A stretch of DNA of 33,410 bases from Propionibacteriaceae bacterium (GTDB lineage Bacteria > Actinomycetota > Actinomycetes > Propionibacteriales > Propionibacteriaceae), in assembly GCA_030538315.1 (NCBI GenBank), contig JAUNUF010000020.1, positions 285 to 33,694 on the forward strand, written 5' to 3'. Shown in pieces: positions 7,554-16,994 of the stretch. Each line of letters starts with the position of its first letter. The stretch's first letter is position 1. The notes below the pieces were generated by a model. The model ran no database searches and was not told the origin of the DNA. It worked only from the letters and a program-made list of their open reading frames with translations. A program made the translations under genes and the position numbers.

Positions 7554-8714
7554 ATGAACCTGACGCCTGAACGCATCGACGAGATGATCGCCCTCGCCGA
7601 GGACCGCGCTTCCCGCACCCGCGTCCGACGGCGCATGGCGGCCGGGGCTCTGGGCCTGGCCCTCACCGTGGGGCTCGCCGTCGGCGGCTGGGCCCTGCTG
7701 AACCCGGGTGCCACCCGCCCCCTGGAGGCCGCACCCATCCTCAGCCCGAGCCCCACGGTCAGCGAGACAACGACTGCCGTAGCCCCGCCCACCCCGGCAC
7801 CCACCGACGAGGCCCGCTATCCCACCGTCTGGTACCCGGAGCCCACCGTCGACGGAGACTGGATGTCCTACACGGACGACGAGCGTGAACTGATCCGCAG
7901 TTCGCTCGCCATCATCCTGGATGGAGCCCGCCTCGACGACGTGTGGGCCGTGGTGAGCCGCACCACGTACGCAGACGGGATGAAGGCCACCTCGCCCGAT
8001 GTGTGGGTCCTCGGCATCGATGACTCCCCCGCGCTCCTGCTCCGCGTGGGCGGGCCCCTCAGCCCCTTTGAGGCACCAGGCGGCAGACGCCGTGGCCCAC
8101 TGACGCCGCCCGGATCGACTGTCCCAGATGTAGCCACGGTCGGTGTGTGGTCCCTCATGTCGCTTGAGGGGAAGGGTCTGGGCGGCGGGACCCTTTTTCT
8201 GCCCGAGGGCGAAGCACTCGCGGACTCCATGCCGCCCATCAACCCGCAGCTCGAGTTTGATGCGGCCCCGGTCCCAGTGCAGGAGCTGGACCTCACGCCT
8301 CCAACCCCACCGGCACCGGACCCTGCCGCCGTGGAGAGCTCCGAGGAGATGATCGCGGTTTTCACAGACCTGTTGCCCGCGCGGTTGCAGATCGTGGATG
8401 CCACGGCTTCCGAGTGGGGCTTCACCTTCACGCTGGCGAACGGCAGCACCCAGCACACAGGGAGCCTCAACCTGTGGCACCTCACCCCGGGCGCGCAGAC
8501 CTGTGACACCGCGGACCAACGCTTCGAGGACCATGAGGGAGGGGTGGGCTGCTACGACAACGGGGCCTGGCTCTGGAGGCGGGCGGACAACACAGCTCTC
8601 TACCTCCCCATCCACCCCAGCGGTGCCTTCACCCAGGACGAGGCCGCCGCGCTGTTGACCGACCAGGCGTGGATCCCGTTCCTGGAAAGGATCGGGCAGG
8701 AGCCGCCCCAGTGA
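7554..8714 (+). CDS. Single-pass membrane protein, probable partner of the adjacent sigma factor
   Basis: 386 aa. A short cytosolic tail (MNLTPERIDEMIALAEDRAS, then an Arg-rich stop) is followed by one membrane helix at about residues 28-50, a Pro/Ser/Thr-rich linker (about 58-85) and an outer domain of about 300 residues. I do not recognise the outer domain. Two cysteines near its end (QTCDTADQ and GVGCYDNGAW) could form a disulphide. The cytosolic tail is too short for the zinc-type (HxxxCxxC) anti-sigma domain, but position and topology fit a membrane regulator of the SigE-family factor 13 bases upstream, with which it must be co-transcribed. A strong terminator follows seven bases after the stop. 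Membrane topology is clear; the anti-sigma role is inference. Confidence 0.85.
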   Translation: MNLTPERIDEMIALAEDRASRTRVRRRMAAGALGLALTVGLAVGGWALLNPGATRPLEAAPILSPSPTVSETTTAVAPPTPAPTDEARYPTVWYPEPTVDGDWMSYTDDERELIRSSLAIILDGARLDDVWAVVSRTTYADGMKATSPDVWVLGIDDSPALLLRVGGPLSPFEAPGGRRRGPLTPPGSTVPDVATVGVWSLMSLEGKGLGGGTLFLPEGEALADSMPPINPQLEFDAAPVPVQELDLTPPTPPAPDPAAVESSEEMIAVFTDLLPARLQIVDATASEWGFTFTLANGSTQHTGSLNLWHLTPGAQTCDTADQRFEDHEGGVGCYDNGAWLWRRADNTALYLPIHPSGAFTQDEAAALLTDQAWIPFLERIGQEPPQ

Positions 8715-8720
8715 CACACG

Positions 8721-8753
8721 AAACCCCAGACCTGGGAAACAGGTCTGGGGTTT
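8721..8753. terminator. Bidirectional intrinsic terminator
   Basis: AAACCCCAGACCTG (8721-8734) pairs perfectly with CAGGTCTGGGGTTT (8740-8753) around a 5-nt loop. The outer A/T bases give a short U-run on either strand. It lies between the sigma-factor operon (plus strand) and the end of ilvC (minus strand) and would serve both. Confidence 0.9.
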
Positions 8754-8804
8754 CTGTCCTTCTTGAGGCGCTTGCTCCGCTTCGCGGCCTCTTCAGGAAC
8801 CGAA

Positions 8805-9857
<1,053 letters not shown>

Positions 9858-9881
9858 CTATGTAGGGGTGAGTCTATTGCT

Positions 9882-10391
9882 TTACTTGGACTTGCTCGCC
9901 GAGAGCGTCTTGGCGCCACGGCCCAGGGCCACCTGGCCAGACTGGACCAGCTCGATGATGCCGTGCGGGGAGAGCATCTGCAGCAGCGCGCCAAGTTTCT
10001 CCTGGCTGCCGGTGGCCTCGATCGTGATGGAATCCGCCGACACATCCACGGCCTTGCCACGGAACAGGCTGACCACGTCGATGACCTGGCTACGGGAATT
10101 CACATCCGCCCGCACCTTCACCAGCATCATCTCGCGGCGCACCGCTGCGTCGCCGAGCTCGAGCACCTTGCGCACCTCGATGAGCTTGTTGAGCTGCTTG
10201 ACGATCTGCTCAAGCGTGGCCTCGTCGTCCACCTGGGCCACGACCGTCATGCGCGACAGGTCTTCCGCCTCGGTGGGGCCGACGGCCAGGGACTGGATGT
10301 TGAAGCCACGACGGGAGAACAGCGCGGCCACGCGCGTCAGGACGCCGGGGCGGTTGTCCACCAGGATGGACAGGGTCTGGGTGGTGGTCAC
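9882..10391 (-). CDS. ilvN: Acetolactate synthase small (regulatory) subunit
   Basis: About 169 aa. The N-terminal ACT domain ([30 protein letters not shown]) binds valine for feedback inhibition and activates the large subunit; the C-terminal ALS_ss domain covers roughly residues 80-160. I choose GTG at 10391, which overlaps the ilvB stop in a GTGA tetranucleotide and has GGAAGAGGAAG just upstream; a TTG at 10409 is in frame but less likely. Translational coupling to ilvB fits the fixed subunit ratio of the holoenzyme. Confidence 0.95.
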   Translation of the reverse strand: MTTTQTLSILVDNRPGVLTRVAALFSRRGFNIQSLAVGPTEAEDLSRMTVVAQVDDEATLEQIVKQLNKLIEVRKVLELGDAAVRREMMLVKVRADVNSRSQVIDVVSLFRGKAVDVSADSITIEATGSQEKLGALLQMLSPHGIIELVQSGQVALGRGAKTLSASKSK

Positions 10392-12130
10392 AGAACTTCC
10401 TCTTCCCAATCGGGCGCCATGTCGCGGGCGACGCGAATCTCATCGTTGCTGACGCCAGCGGGCACCATCGGCCACACCATGGCGTCCTTGTGCACCACGA
10501 ACTCGATGACGACGGGGCGGTCATTGATTTCGAGCGCCTGCTGGATGGCGGCATCCATCTCCACCTCGTTGGTGGCGCGCAGACCGACACAGCCCATCGC
10601 TTCCGCCAACATGGGGAAGTTGGGCCAGGACTCGGTCATCAGGTCAGTATTGGAGTAGCGGCCCTCGTAGAAGAGTGACTGCCACTGCCGCACCATGCCC
10701 AGCGCGTTGTTGTTGATCACCGCGATCTTGATGGGGATGTTGTTGACGGCACAGGTCACGAGTTCCTGGTTCGTCATCTGGAAACAGCCATCGCCGTCGA
10801 TGCCCCACACGGTGGCATCCGGGTTGGCGACCTTGGCCCCCATGGCGGCGGGAACGCAGAAGCCCATGGTGCCGGCGCCGCCGGAGTTGAGCCACGTGTT
10901 GGGCTTCTCATGCGGCAGGAAGTGCGCGGCCCACATTTGGTGCTGGCCCACGCCCGCGGCGTAGATGGAATCCGACGGGCTCAGCTCACCGATGCGCTGC
11001 ACAACCTCCTGGGGCGACAGGCGACCATCTGGCGCCTCGTCCCAGCGCGGCTGGTAGCGGGCCTTCATGGTGCCCAACTGACGACGCCACGCGTCGATCT
11101 GCGGTGCTTCGTAGGCCTCGATTGCCTCGTTGAGCTGTTCGAGGGTCTGCTTCACGTCACCCACGATGGGGATATCGACCGGCTTGTTCTTCCCGATCTC
11201 GGCCGGGTCGATATCTGCGTGGATGATCTTGGCGCCGGGCGCGAAGCTGTCGAGCTTGCCGGTGACCCGGTCGTCGAAGCGGGTGCCGAGCGCGATCAGG
11301 AGATCCGCCTTCTGCAGGGCGCCAACGGCGGCGACGGTGCCGTGCATGCCGGGCATGCCCATGTTGAGCTCGTGGCTGTCCGGGAGAACGCCGCGGGCCA
11401 TCAGCGTGGTCACGACGGGGATGCGGGTCTTCTCGACGAACTCCGCCAGCTCTGCGTGTGCGCGGGCGAGCATGACGCCGCCGCCGATGTAGAGCACGGG
11501 GCGCTTCGCCTCGGAGATCATCTTGGCCGCGGCACGGATCTGGCGCGAGTGCGGCCGCACCGTGGGGCGGTAGCCAGGCAGGTCCAGGGCCTCGGGCCAC
11601 ACGAACGGCGCGGTTGACGTCAGAGCGTCCTTGGCGATGTCGACCAGCACGGGGCCGGGGCGGCCGGTGGAGGCGATGTGGAAGGCCTCCTGGATGGCGC
11701 GCGGGATGCCCTCGACTTCCTTCACCAGGTAGCTGTGCTTGGTGATGGGCATCGTGATGCCGCGGATGTCCGCCTCTTGGAAGGCGTCAGTTCCGATGGC
11801 GTGGCTGTTGACCTGGCCGGTGATGGCGACGATGGGCGTGGAATCCATGTACGCGTTGGCCAGCGGGGTCACCAGGTTGGTGGCGCCAGGGCCGGACGTG
11901 GCGATGCACACGCCGACGCGGCCCGAGGCCATGGCGTAGCCCTCGGCAGCATGACCCGCACCCTGCTCATGTCGCACCAGGATGTGGCGGATCTTCGAGT
12001 CATACAGCGGATCGTAGGCCGGGAGAATAGCGCCGCCGGGGATACCGAACGCTACGTCAACACCCATTCGTTCGAGTGACTCGACGAGTGCCTGGGCCCC
12101 CGTCATGAGCTGACCGTCTGTCTGCGCCAT
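10388..12130 (-). CDS. ilvB: Acetolactate synthase large (catalytic) subunit
   Basis: 580 aa thiamine-diphosphate enzyme. Domains: N-terminal pyrimidine-binding part with [15 protein letters not shown] and the catalytic-Glu segment [15 protein letters not shown]; central FAD-type domain ([18 protein letters not shown] through [13 protein letters not shown]); C-terminal diphosphate-binding part with the Mg/ThDP motif [12 protein letters not shown] ending in [13 protein letters not shown]. It makes acetolactate (valine, leucine) and acetohydroxybutyrate (isoleucine). ATG at 12130 is preceded by GGGAGAGG; residues further up in the same frame come from the leader region and are not protein. It is the first gene of ilvBNC, downstream of a leader peptide and attenuator. 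Confidence 0.97.
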   Translation of the reverse strand: MAQTDGQLMTGAQALVESLERMGVDVAFGIPGGAILPAYDPLYDSKIRHILVRHEQGAGHAAEGYAMASGRVGVCIATSGPGATNLVTPLANAYMDSTPIVAITGQVNSHAIGTDAFQEADIRGITMPITKHSYLVKEVEGIPRAIQEAFHIASTGRPGPVLVDIAKDALTSTAPFVWPEALDLPGYRPTVRPHSRQIRAAAKMISEAKRPVLYIGGGVMLARAHAELAEFVEKTRIPVVTTLMARGVLPDSHELNMGMPGMHGTVAAVGALQKADLLIALGTRFDDRVTGKLDSFAPGAKIIHADIDPAEIGKNKPVDIPIVGDVKQTLEQLNEAIEAYEAPQIDAWRRQLGTMKARYQPRWDEAPDGRLSPQEVVQRIGELSPSDSIYAAGVGQHQMWAAHFLPHEKPNTWLNSGGAGTMGFCVPAAMGAKVANPDATVWGIDGDGCFQMTNQELVTCAVNNIPIKIAVINNNALGMVRQWQSLFYEGRYSNTDLMTESWPNFPMLAEAMGCVGLRATNEVEMDAAIQQALEINDRPVVIEFVVHKDAMVWPMVPAGVSNDEIRVARDMAPDWEEEVL

Positions 12131-12176
12131 TGCCTCTCCCTTCTCATTGCAGTGGCTCGTGATGTCGTCTTCCAAG

Positions 12177-12210
12177 AAAAAACCCCCGTTGCCTGTTCGG
12201 CACACGAGGG
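12177..12210 (-). terminator. Attenuator terminator hairpin in the ilvBNC leader
   Basis: On the minus strand CCCTCGT-G-TGCC (12210-12199) pairs with GGCA-ACGGGGG (12193-12183) around the loop GAACA, with one bulged G and one G-U pair, and is followed at once by TTTTTT (12182-12177). It lies between the leader peptide and the ilvB start, so it can stop transcription before the structural genes. A classic intrinsic terminator. Confidence 0.85.
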
Positions 12211-12245
12211 AGCGCTTCGGGATCTCTGGTGATCGCGGAAGCGCT
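12211..12245 (-). promoter_or_regulatory. Leader hairpin (1:2 pause/protector stem) of the ilv attenuator
   Basis: AGCGCTTC (12245-12238 on the minus strand) and GAAGCGCT (12218-12211) form a perfect 8-bp stem; inside, GATC/GATC can add four pairs. The first arm overlaps the TAG stop of the leader peptide, so a ribosome stalled on the Leu-Val-Leu-Ile codons would cover it. A strong competing antiterminator pairing is not obvious to me. Confidence 0.65.
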
Positions 12246-12279
12246 AGAAGATGAGTACGAGCCAGCTGTTCGTGGGCAT
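12244..12279 (-). CDS. ilv operon leader peptide [11 protein letters not shown]
   Basis: An 11-codon reading frame, ATG at 12279 and TAG at 12244-12246, with a strong Shine-Dalgarno (GGGGAGGG) seven bases upstream. Residues 7-10 are Leu-Val-Leu-Ile (codons CTC GTA CTC ATC), the three amino acids whose synthesis ilvBNC serves. The stop codon sits in the first arm of a hairpin, and a terminator with a U-tract follows. This is the layout of ribosome-mediated attenuation as in the ilv operons of enterobacteria and Corynebacterium. Low charging of these tRNAs would stall the ribosome and favour read-through into ilvB. The peptide itself is not expected to have a function. Confidence 0.85.
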   Translation of the reverse strand: MPTNSWLVLIF

Positions 12280-12358
12280 GGGTCAACCCTCCCCTGTGCC
12301 GATGCCTGTGTCAAGCAACCCGCCATCCGCGTCCGGAATGTAAGACAAGACAACGAAA

Positions 12359-12385
12359 GGCGGGCCGGGAATCCCCCGGCCCGCC
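12359..12385 (-). terminator. Terminator of the small membrane protein gene upstream
   Basis: GGCGGGCCGGG (12359-12369) pairs perfectly with CCCGGCCCGCC (12375-12385), an 11-bp GC stem with a 5-nt loop. On the minus strand it is followed by TTTCGTTGTCTTGT. It ends the transcript of the gene at 12404-12883; the ilvBNC promoter should lie between here and the leader peptide (about 12300-12358), where I see no convincing -35/-10 pair. Confidence 0.8.
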
Positions 12386-12403
12386 CTTCAGGATGCGTGG
12401 AAA

Positions 12404-12883
12404 TCAGGCTTCGACGCGGTTCGAGGTGCGGATGGTGGTCAGCGCCCAGCCGATGAGGCCGAACAGCAGGCCGAGGCCCATGACCAGAGCGGAGACGCCG
12501 TAGGCGATGACGGAGCCGAACAGCGACGAACGCAGGAAGGAGGCGTTCATCATGGTGTTGCGCTGCGCCTGGTACTCCTCGGCCTTGGCCTCGTCGCCAG
12601 CTTCCCTGGCCTCCCGGGCGAGGGTGCCGAGGCTGGCGTAGGTCTCACCGTTGGAGCCGGCAAGAGCGTGCTTGTTGATGATGTCGGCCTGCGCGTAGGC
12701 GCCGAAGGGGCCCGCCACCTGCTTGCCGGCCATGCCGAAGACGACCTGGTCGGGCTCGTTGGGGACGGTGATGTTCTCAGCCTTGAGCTGGCTGGTGACG
12801 GTGCCCCACACAATGGCGCCGGCAACGATCATGATGAGGCCGGCGATGATGGACAAGACGCCGACGAGCTTGGTGGCCTTCAT
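12404..12883 (-). CDS. Conserved two-helix membrane protein of actinobacteria, function unknown
   Basis: 159 aa. One membrane helix at about residues 7-28 (VGVLSIIAGLIMIVAGAIVW), an outer loop of about 85 residues with KQVAGPFGAYAQADIINKHAL and a charged helix (LAREAREAGDEAKAEEYQAQR), then a second hydrophobic region at about 118-150. The MKATKLVGVLSIIAG opening and the MNASFLRSSLFGSVIAYGVSALVMGLG end match a family common in Actinomycetota that public annotations sometimes misname as a LigA ring-opening dioxygenase (from memory); there is no dioxygenase signature here. ATG at 12883 has AGAGGG eight bases upstream. It appears to be a single-gene transcript with its own terminator and an unusually palindrome-rich upstream region. 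Confidence 0.85.
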   Translation of the reverse strand: MKATKLVGVLSIIAGLIMIVAGAIVWGTVTSQLKAENITVPNEPDQVVFGMAGKQVAGPFGAYAQADIINKHALAGSNGETYASLGTLAREAREAGDEAKAEEYQAQRNTMMNASFLRSSLFGSVIAYGVSALVMGLGLLFGLIGWALTTIRTSNRVEA

Positions 12884-12908
12884 GTACGAAGCCCTCTTTC
12901 TTTCACAC

Positions 12909-13029
12909 GGGTGCGGGCACCCAACGGATGGTTTGAGACACGGTGTCTCTGGACAGCTACCTTACGGGGGTCCCGTATCGATGTAGCACGACACGCCGTA
13001 GTATGCACCTAAGACCTAGGTACTACCTA
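12909..13029 (-). promoter_or_regulatory. Palindrome-rich upstream/leader region of the small membrane protein gene
   Basis: Three perfect inverted repeats lie in a row: GGGTGC-GG-GCACCC (12909-12922), GAGACAC-G-GTGTCTC (12935-12949) and TACGGG-GGT-CCCGTA (12963-12977). Further upstream (13007-13029) ACCTA/TAGGT half-sites occur four times, including TAGGTA-G-TACCTA on the minus strand. The 15-bp GAGACAC palindrome looks like a TetR-type operator; the TTAGG-like half-sites recall DtxR/IdeR boxes but do not match their spacing. No clear -10 box could be fixed. Confidence 0.5.
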
Positions 13030-13042
13030 ATCGGGCGGTGCG

Positions 13043-13432
13043 TCAGACCAGGGTCTGATGTACCTCATCGAGGTTGACGCTGACCTCCGCGCGCATATTA
13101 CCTATCCCGGGGTTATCCGCATAACGGGGAATGACGTGCACGTGGGTGTGGAACACTTCCTGGCCGGATACCCTACCCACGTTAGCCATCACGTTGCACC
13201 CGTCGGCGCCGAGCCTGTCCTTCAGCAGCCTTCCCACCCGGGCGACGGCGTGCCCGATCTCGGCGAGCACCTCGTCGTCCTCCAGCACATCCGCGGTGTG
13301 GCGCTTCGGCACCACCAGGCTGTGGCCCTTCTGCCAGGGCGAGATGTCGAGGAACGCGTAGGCCACGTCGTCCTCGTAGATCTTCTTCGAGGGGATCTCT
13401 CCGGCGATGATCTTGCAGAACAGGCAGTCCAT
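13043..13432 (-). CDS. HIT-family nucleotide hydrolase (histidine triad protein)
   Basis: 129 aa cytosolic protein. The triad HTHVHV (H95, H97, H99) is the catalytic signature, and CxxC at residues 3-6 with H45 fits the zinc site of the HinT/YcgF-like branch. Such enzymes hydrolyse phosphoramidates or AMP/ADP conjugates of nucleosides; the exact substrate is not predictable. ATG at 13432 follows GAGAAGGAG and lies 13 bases after the hisF stop, so it is read through from hisF. The stop codon lies in a 16-bp palindrome, TCAGACC and GGTCTGA (13043-13058). Confidence 0.92.
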   Translation of the reverse strand: MDCLFCKIIAGEIPSKKIYEDDVAYAFLDISPWQKGHSLVVPKRHTADVLEDDEVLAEIGHAVARVGRLLKDRLGADGCNVMANVGRVSGQEVFHTHVHVIPRYADNPGIGNMRAEVSVNLDEVHQTLV

Positions 13433-13445
13433 GGGTTTCTCCTTC

Positions 13446-14207
13446 TCAGCGAACCTCAAAGCCGGCTTCGCGCAGCCCGGCCTTGACCTCGTCGACGGTG
13501 AGCGTGCCGTAGTGGAACACACTTGCGGCGAGCACGGCGTCGGCGCCCACACGGGCGGCCTCCACGAAGTGTTCGACGGTGCCGGCGCCCCCTGAGGCGA
13601 TCAGTGGGACGTCGACGGCGGCCCGCATCGCCGTGAGCATCTCAAGATCGAAGCCGTCCGTGGTGCCATCGGCGTCCATGGAGTTGAGCAGGATCTCCCC
13701 CACGCCCCGCTCGACGGCTTCCTTCGCCCACGTAATCGCGTCCACGCCGGCGGACTTCTTGCCGCCATGCGTGGTGACACCGTAGCCAGACGGCATGCCC
13801 TCCTCACGGCGGGCGTCCACGGAGAGCACCAGCACCTGGTTGCCGAAGGCCTCAGCGATCTCATTGATCACCTCGGGCCGCGCCAACGCGCCCGTGTTGA
13901 TGCCCACCTTGTCTGCTCCGGAGCGCAGCAGAGCGTCGACGTCCTCGACGGAACGCACGCCACCGCCCACCGTCAGCGGGATGAACACGGTCTCGGCGCA
14001 GCGGGCCACCATCTCACGGGTGGTGGCGCGCCCCTCCACTGAGGCGGAGATGTCCAGGAAGGTCAGCTCGTCTGCGCCCTGTGCGGAGTACCGGGCGGCG
14101 AGTTCGACGGGGTCGCCAGCGTCGCGGAGGTTCTCGAAGTTGACGCCCTTGACGACGCGGCCGTCGTGGACGTCGAGGCAGGGGATCACGCGGAGAGCTA
14201 CAGACAT
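13446..14207 (-). CDS. hisF: Imidazole glycerol phosphate synthase cyclase subunit
   Basis: 253 aa (beta-alpha)8 barrel. With HisH it turns PRFAR into imidazole glycerol phosphate and AICAR, joining histidine and purine synthesis. Seen: [19 protein letters not shown], which contains the catalytic Asp11, [28 protein letters not shown] and [17 protein letters not shown], with the second catalytic Asp. The C-terminal phosphate site is [17 protein letters not shown] at 14207 is chosen over an in-frame GTG at 14216 because TATCGT lies exactly seven bases upstream, suggesting a leaderless mRNA. No other his gene is in the window; HIT follows downstream and helY ends 28 bases upstream. Confidence 0.96.
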   Translation of the reverse strand: MSVALRVIPCLDVHDGRVVKGVNFENLRDAGDPVELAARYSAQGADELTFLDISASVEGRATTREMVARCAETVFIPLTVGGGVRSVEDVDALLRSGADKVGINTGALARPEVINEIAEAFGNQVLVLSVDARREEGMPSGYGVTTHGGKKSAGVDAITWAKEAVERGVGEILLNSMDADGTTDGFDLEMLTAMRAAVDVPLIASGGAGTVEHFVEAARVGADAVLAASVFHYGTLTVDEVKAGLREAGFEVR

Positions 14208-14214
14208 GGACACC

Positions 14215-14220
14215 ACGATA
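14215..14220 (-). promoter_or_regulatory. -10 box of a leaderless hisF transcript
   Basis: TATCGT on the minus strand, seven bases before the hisF ATG at 14207, with no Shine-Dalgarno in between. It lies in the 28-base gap after helY, so hisF can be transcribed independently. Confidence 0.5.
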
Positions 14221-14235
14221 GTGGTCAGGCGGTGG

Positions 14236-16983
14236 TCAATCCTCCGTCATGTCCGCCGCGACCACACCGCGGCGCATCGAATCCGCGACGGCGTGGCACC
14301 GCCTGCGCAGATCGCCTGGGCCGACGGCGGTGGCCAACTGGCCTGCCAGGTCGATGACCTGCCGCACCCACCGCACGAAGTCGCCTGCGGAGAGCCCGCT
14401 GATGCCCAATACCTTGGCGAGGTCCTGCCCCGAAGACCAGCGCCAGGCGGCCTCGGCGAACCCGATGTCGGGCTCGCGGCCGCGGTCGCGTTTGTGCTCG
14501 CGCTCGAGCTTGCCCACCTCGCGCCACACGTCGCGCAGCTGGGATTGGGCGCGCTCGGACTCGGCATCCGGCATGCGGGGCAGCGCTGCGTCCCTTGACG
14601 GCCTCGACTCGTAGACCAAGGTGGACAGGACGGCCGCCAGTTGCGGCGGCGTGAGGCCGTCGAAGACGCCGCGCCGGATGCACTCCGCAGCCACCAGATC
14701 GAGCTCGTTGTAGATGCGGCGCAGCATGCGGCCGGCATCCGTGAGCACGTCGCCGTCGAGGTAGCCGAGGTCGCTCAGCACGGCGAGCACCCGGTCGAAC
14801 TGCACGGCAAGCGAGTTGGCGCGGCCCGTGATGGCGCGCTCCATCCGCTCGGCCTCGCGCTCGAGGCGGATCACCCGAGCGGCTTCGACGGCGTGGATCT
14901 CGCGATCTGGGCACTCGTGGCAGGGGTGGGCCTTGAGCTCGGCTCGAAGCTCCCGGATGCGCCGCTGCACGTCGTCGTCGGTGGGTGGCGCCGTGTCAGG
15001 GATCTCCGGATCGATGCTGGCGATCTTGTTGCTCATGGCGCTGAGCAGTGAGCGCCGATCAGCCCGGTCTCGCACGGAGAAGTGCCGGGGCACCCGCACC
15101 CTGCCCACGGGCTGGAGCAGACCGCGCAGGTCGTGGGCTTGGAGCCGCAGCACGGTGTGGTCGCCTGAGATGATCTCGGCCCACGGCTCGGCATGGCGGC
15201 CCTTCTGCCCCACTCGGAGCACCACGGACCATCCCTGCCGCGGCACGTGGACGAGGTCGCCGGGCATCAGGGTGGTCAGCGACTCCCCCAACGATTCGGC
15301 AAACTCCGCCTTGCGCGCCTTGGAGGAGGCGGCCTCCAGTTGGCTGATCTCGTCGCGCAACCGGGCGTAACTCATGAAGTCACCCAGGTGACACTCCAGC
15401 GCCTCGCGGGCGACCTTGAGATCTGCCTGCGTGGAGCGCGTCGTGCGTGTTGCCTGCACCACGGATTTGTCGGTCTGGAACTGCGCGAAGGACTGGTTGA
15501 GCAGATCCGCTGCCCGCTCCCTGCCCAGCGTGGCCATGAGGTTGACGGCCATGTTGTAGGTGGGCGCGAAACTGGACACGAGGGGGTAGGTGCGCCGCGA
15601 CGCCAGGCCGGCCACTGCTCGAGGGTCCATACCGGATTGCCACAGCACCACGCCGTGGCCCTCCACGTCGATCCCTCGCCGCCCAGCGCGCCCGGTGAGC
15701 TGGGTGTACTCGCCGGGGGTGATGTCGACGTGGGCCTCGCCGTTGTACTTGGTGAGCTTCTCGATGACGACGGTGCGCGCGGGCATGTTGATGCCCAGGG
15801 CCAGCGTTTCGGTGGCGAAGACCAGCTTCAGCGCGCCGGTGCTGAAGCCCTCCTCCACGATGGCCTTGAACGCGGGGAGCTGCCCGGCGTGGTGGGCCGC
15901 GACGCCCGCCATGAGCGCCTCGCGGAAGCGCTCGAAGCCCAGCGCGTCAAGATCTGCGTAGCCGAGGCCCTGCACGTGCCGGTCCGCGATCTCGCCCAAG
16001 AGGCGCGCCTCGGAGCGGCTGGTGAGCGTGATGCCCGCGTCGAGCACTTGGCCGACGGCCGCGTCGCAGCCCACGCGGGAGAAGATGAAGTAGATGGCGG
16101 GCAGCAGCTCCGCCCTGTCCAGCACGATGGCCACCTCAGCCCGGCTGGTGCGGCGCTCGCGGAACCGCTCGTGTTGGCCGCCGCCATACTGGCCCGAGCC
16201 GTGCGTGACATGCCGCTTGCCTTGCCCGGAGCGCCCTCGAGGCCGGCGGGCGTCGTCGCGCACTCTGCTGGCCTCAGACTTCGAGACCCTCAGCAGTTCA
16301 CGGTTGACCTTGGCGGCACGCGCGGCAGGGAGTTCCCGCGCGGTGGGGGCCACGCCGTCGAACAGGTCCATCAGCTTGCGGCCCACCAACACGTGCTGGA
16401 ACAGCGGCACTGGACGCACCTCGGAGACCACGACGGAGTACTCGCCGCGGACGGTGCGTAGCCACTCGCCGAAGTCCTCGACGTTGCTCACGGTGGCCGA
16501 CAACGCCACGATCTGCACGGATTCGGCCAGCCCCAGGATGACCTCTTCCCACACGGCGCCGCGGAACCGATCTGCCAGATAGTGCACCTCGTCCATCACC
16601 ACGTAGCCGAGGTTGCTGAGCGTGGGTGAGGCGGCGTAGATCATGTTGCGCAGCACCTCGGTGGTCATCACCACGATCTGCGCCTCGGAGTTGATCGAGG
16701 TGTCCCCCGTCAGCAGGCCCACCCTGTCTGGCCCATAGCGGGCCACCAGATCGTGGTACTTCTGGTTGGAGAGCGCCTTGATGGGCGTGGTGTAGAAGCA
16801 CTTGCGGGAGTTCTCCACGGCCAGGAAGACGGCGAACTCCCCCACCACGGTCTTGCCCGCACCGGTGGGGGCGGCCACCAGCACGCCGCGGCCCTCTGCG
16901 AGTTCGCGGCAGCCGTCGAGCTGGTATTGGTCGAGTGCATGTGGATACAGAGCGCTGAACTCTGCGATGAGTTGGTCAATCAT
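14236..16983 (-). CDS. helY: Ski2-like DEAD/DEAH-box RNA helicase HelY
   Basis: 915 aa. Helicase core: Walker A APTGAGKT at residues 38-45, [11 protein letters not shown], the Walker B box DEVH at 131-134, LSATVSN at about 161-167, and motif [15 protein letters not shown] basic insertion after the first RecA domain ([13 protein letters not shown]) and a C-terminal DSHCT-type helical region follow. It resembles mycobacterial HelY and the eukaryotic exosome helicases Ski2/Mtr4; ATP-dependent RNA unwinding is expected. I use ATG at 16983 ([20 protein letters not shown]), 11 bases after the upstream stop; the Shine-Dalgarno is weak. It is the last member of the pafB-pafC-tatA-tatC-kinase-helY run, an order conserved in actinobacteria. 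Confidence 0.94.
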   Translation of the reverse strand: MIDQLIAEFSALYPHALDQYQLDGCRELAEGRGVLVAAPTGAGKTVVGEFAVFLAVENSRKCFYTTPIKALSNQKYHDLVARYGPDRVGLLTGDTSINSEAQIVVMTTEVLRNMIYAASPTLSNLGYVVMDEVHYLADRFRGAVWEEVILGLAESVQIVALSATVSNVEDFGEWLRTVRGEYSVVVSEVRPVPLFQHVLVGRKLMDLFDGVAPTARELPAARAAKVNRELLRVSKSEASRVRDDARRPRGRSGQGKRHVTHGSGQYGGGQHERFRERRTSRAEVAIVLDRAELLPAIYFIFSRVGCDAAVGQVLDAGITLTSRSEARLLGEIADRHVQGLGYADLDALGFERFREALMAGVAAHHAGQLPAFKAIVEEGFSTGALKLVFATETLALGINMPARTVVIEKLTKYNGEAHVDITPGEYTQLTGRAGRRGIDVEGHGVVLWQSGMDPRAVAGLASRRTYPLVSSFAPTYNMAVNLMATLGRERAADLLNQSFAQFQTDKSVVQATRTTRSTQADLKVAREALECHLGDFMSYARLRDEISQLEAASSKARKAEFAESLGESLTTLMPGDLVHVPRQGWSVVLRVGQKGRHAEPWAEIISGDHTVLRLQAHDLRGLLQPVGRVRVPRHFSVRDRADRRSLLSAMSNKIASIDPEIPDTAPPTDDDVQRRIRELRAELKAHPCHECPDREIHAVEAARVIRLEREAERMERAITGRANSLAVQFDRVLAVLSDLGYLDGDVLTDAGRMLRRIYNELDLVAAECIRRGVFDGLTPPQLAAVLSTLVYESRPSRDAALPRMPDAESERAQSQLRDVWREVGKLEREHKRDRGREPDIGFAEAAWRWSSGQDLAKVLGISGLSAGDFVRWVRQVIDLAGQLATAVGPGDLRRRCHAVADSMRRGVVAADMTED

Positions 16984-16994
16984 TGGTAGCCAAG

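Noticed and set aside
12131-12403. T-box or SAM/B12 riboswitch before ilvB
   Set aside because: No T-box sequence or riboswitch core is visible; the leader peptide and terminator explain the region.
13007-13029. IdeR/DtxR iron box
   Set aside because: TTAGG-like half-sites are present, but the 19-bp spacing of the consensus is not met; kept only as a general operator-like cluster.
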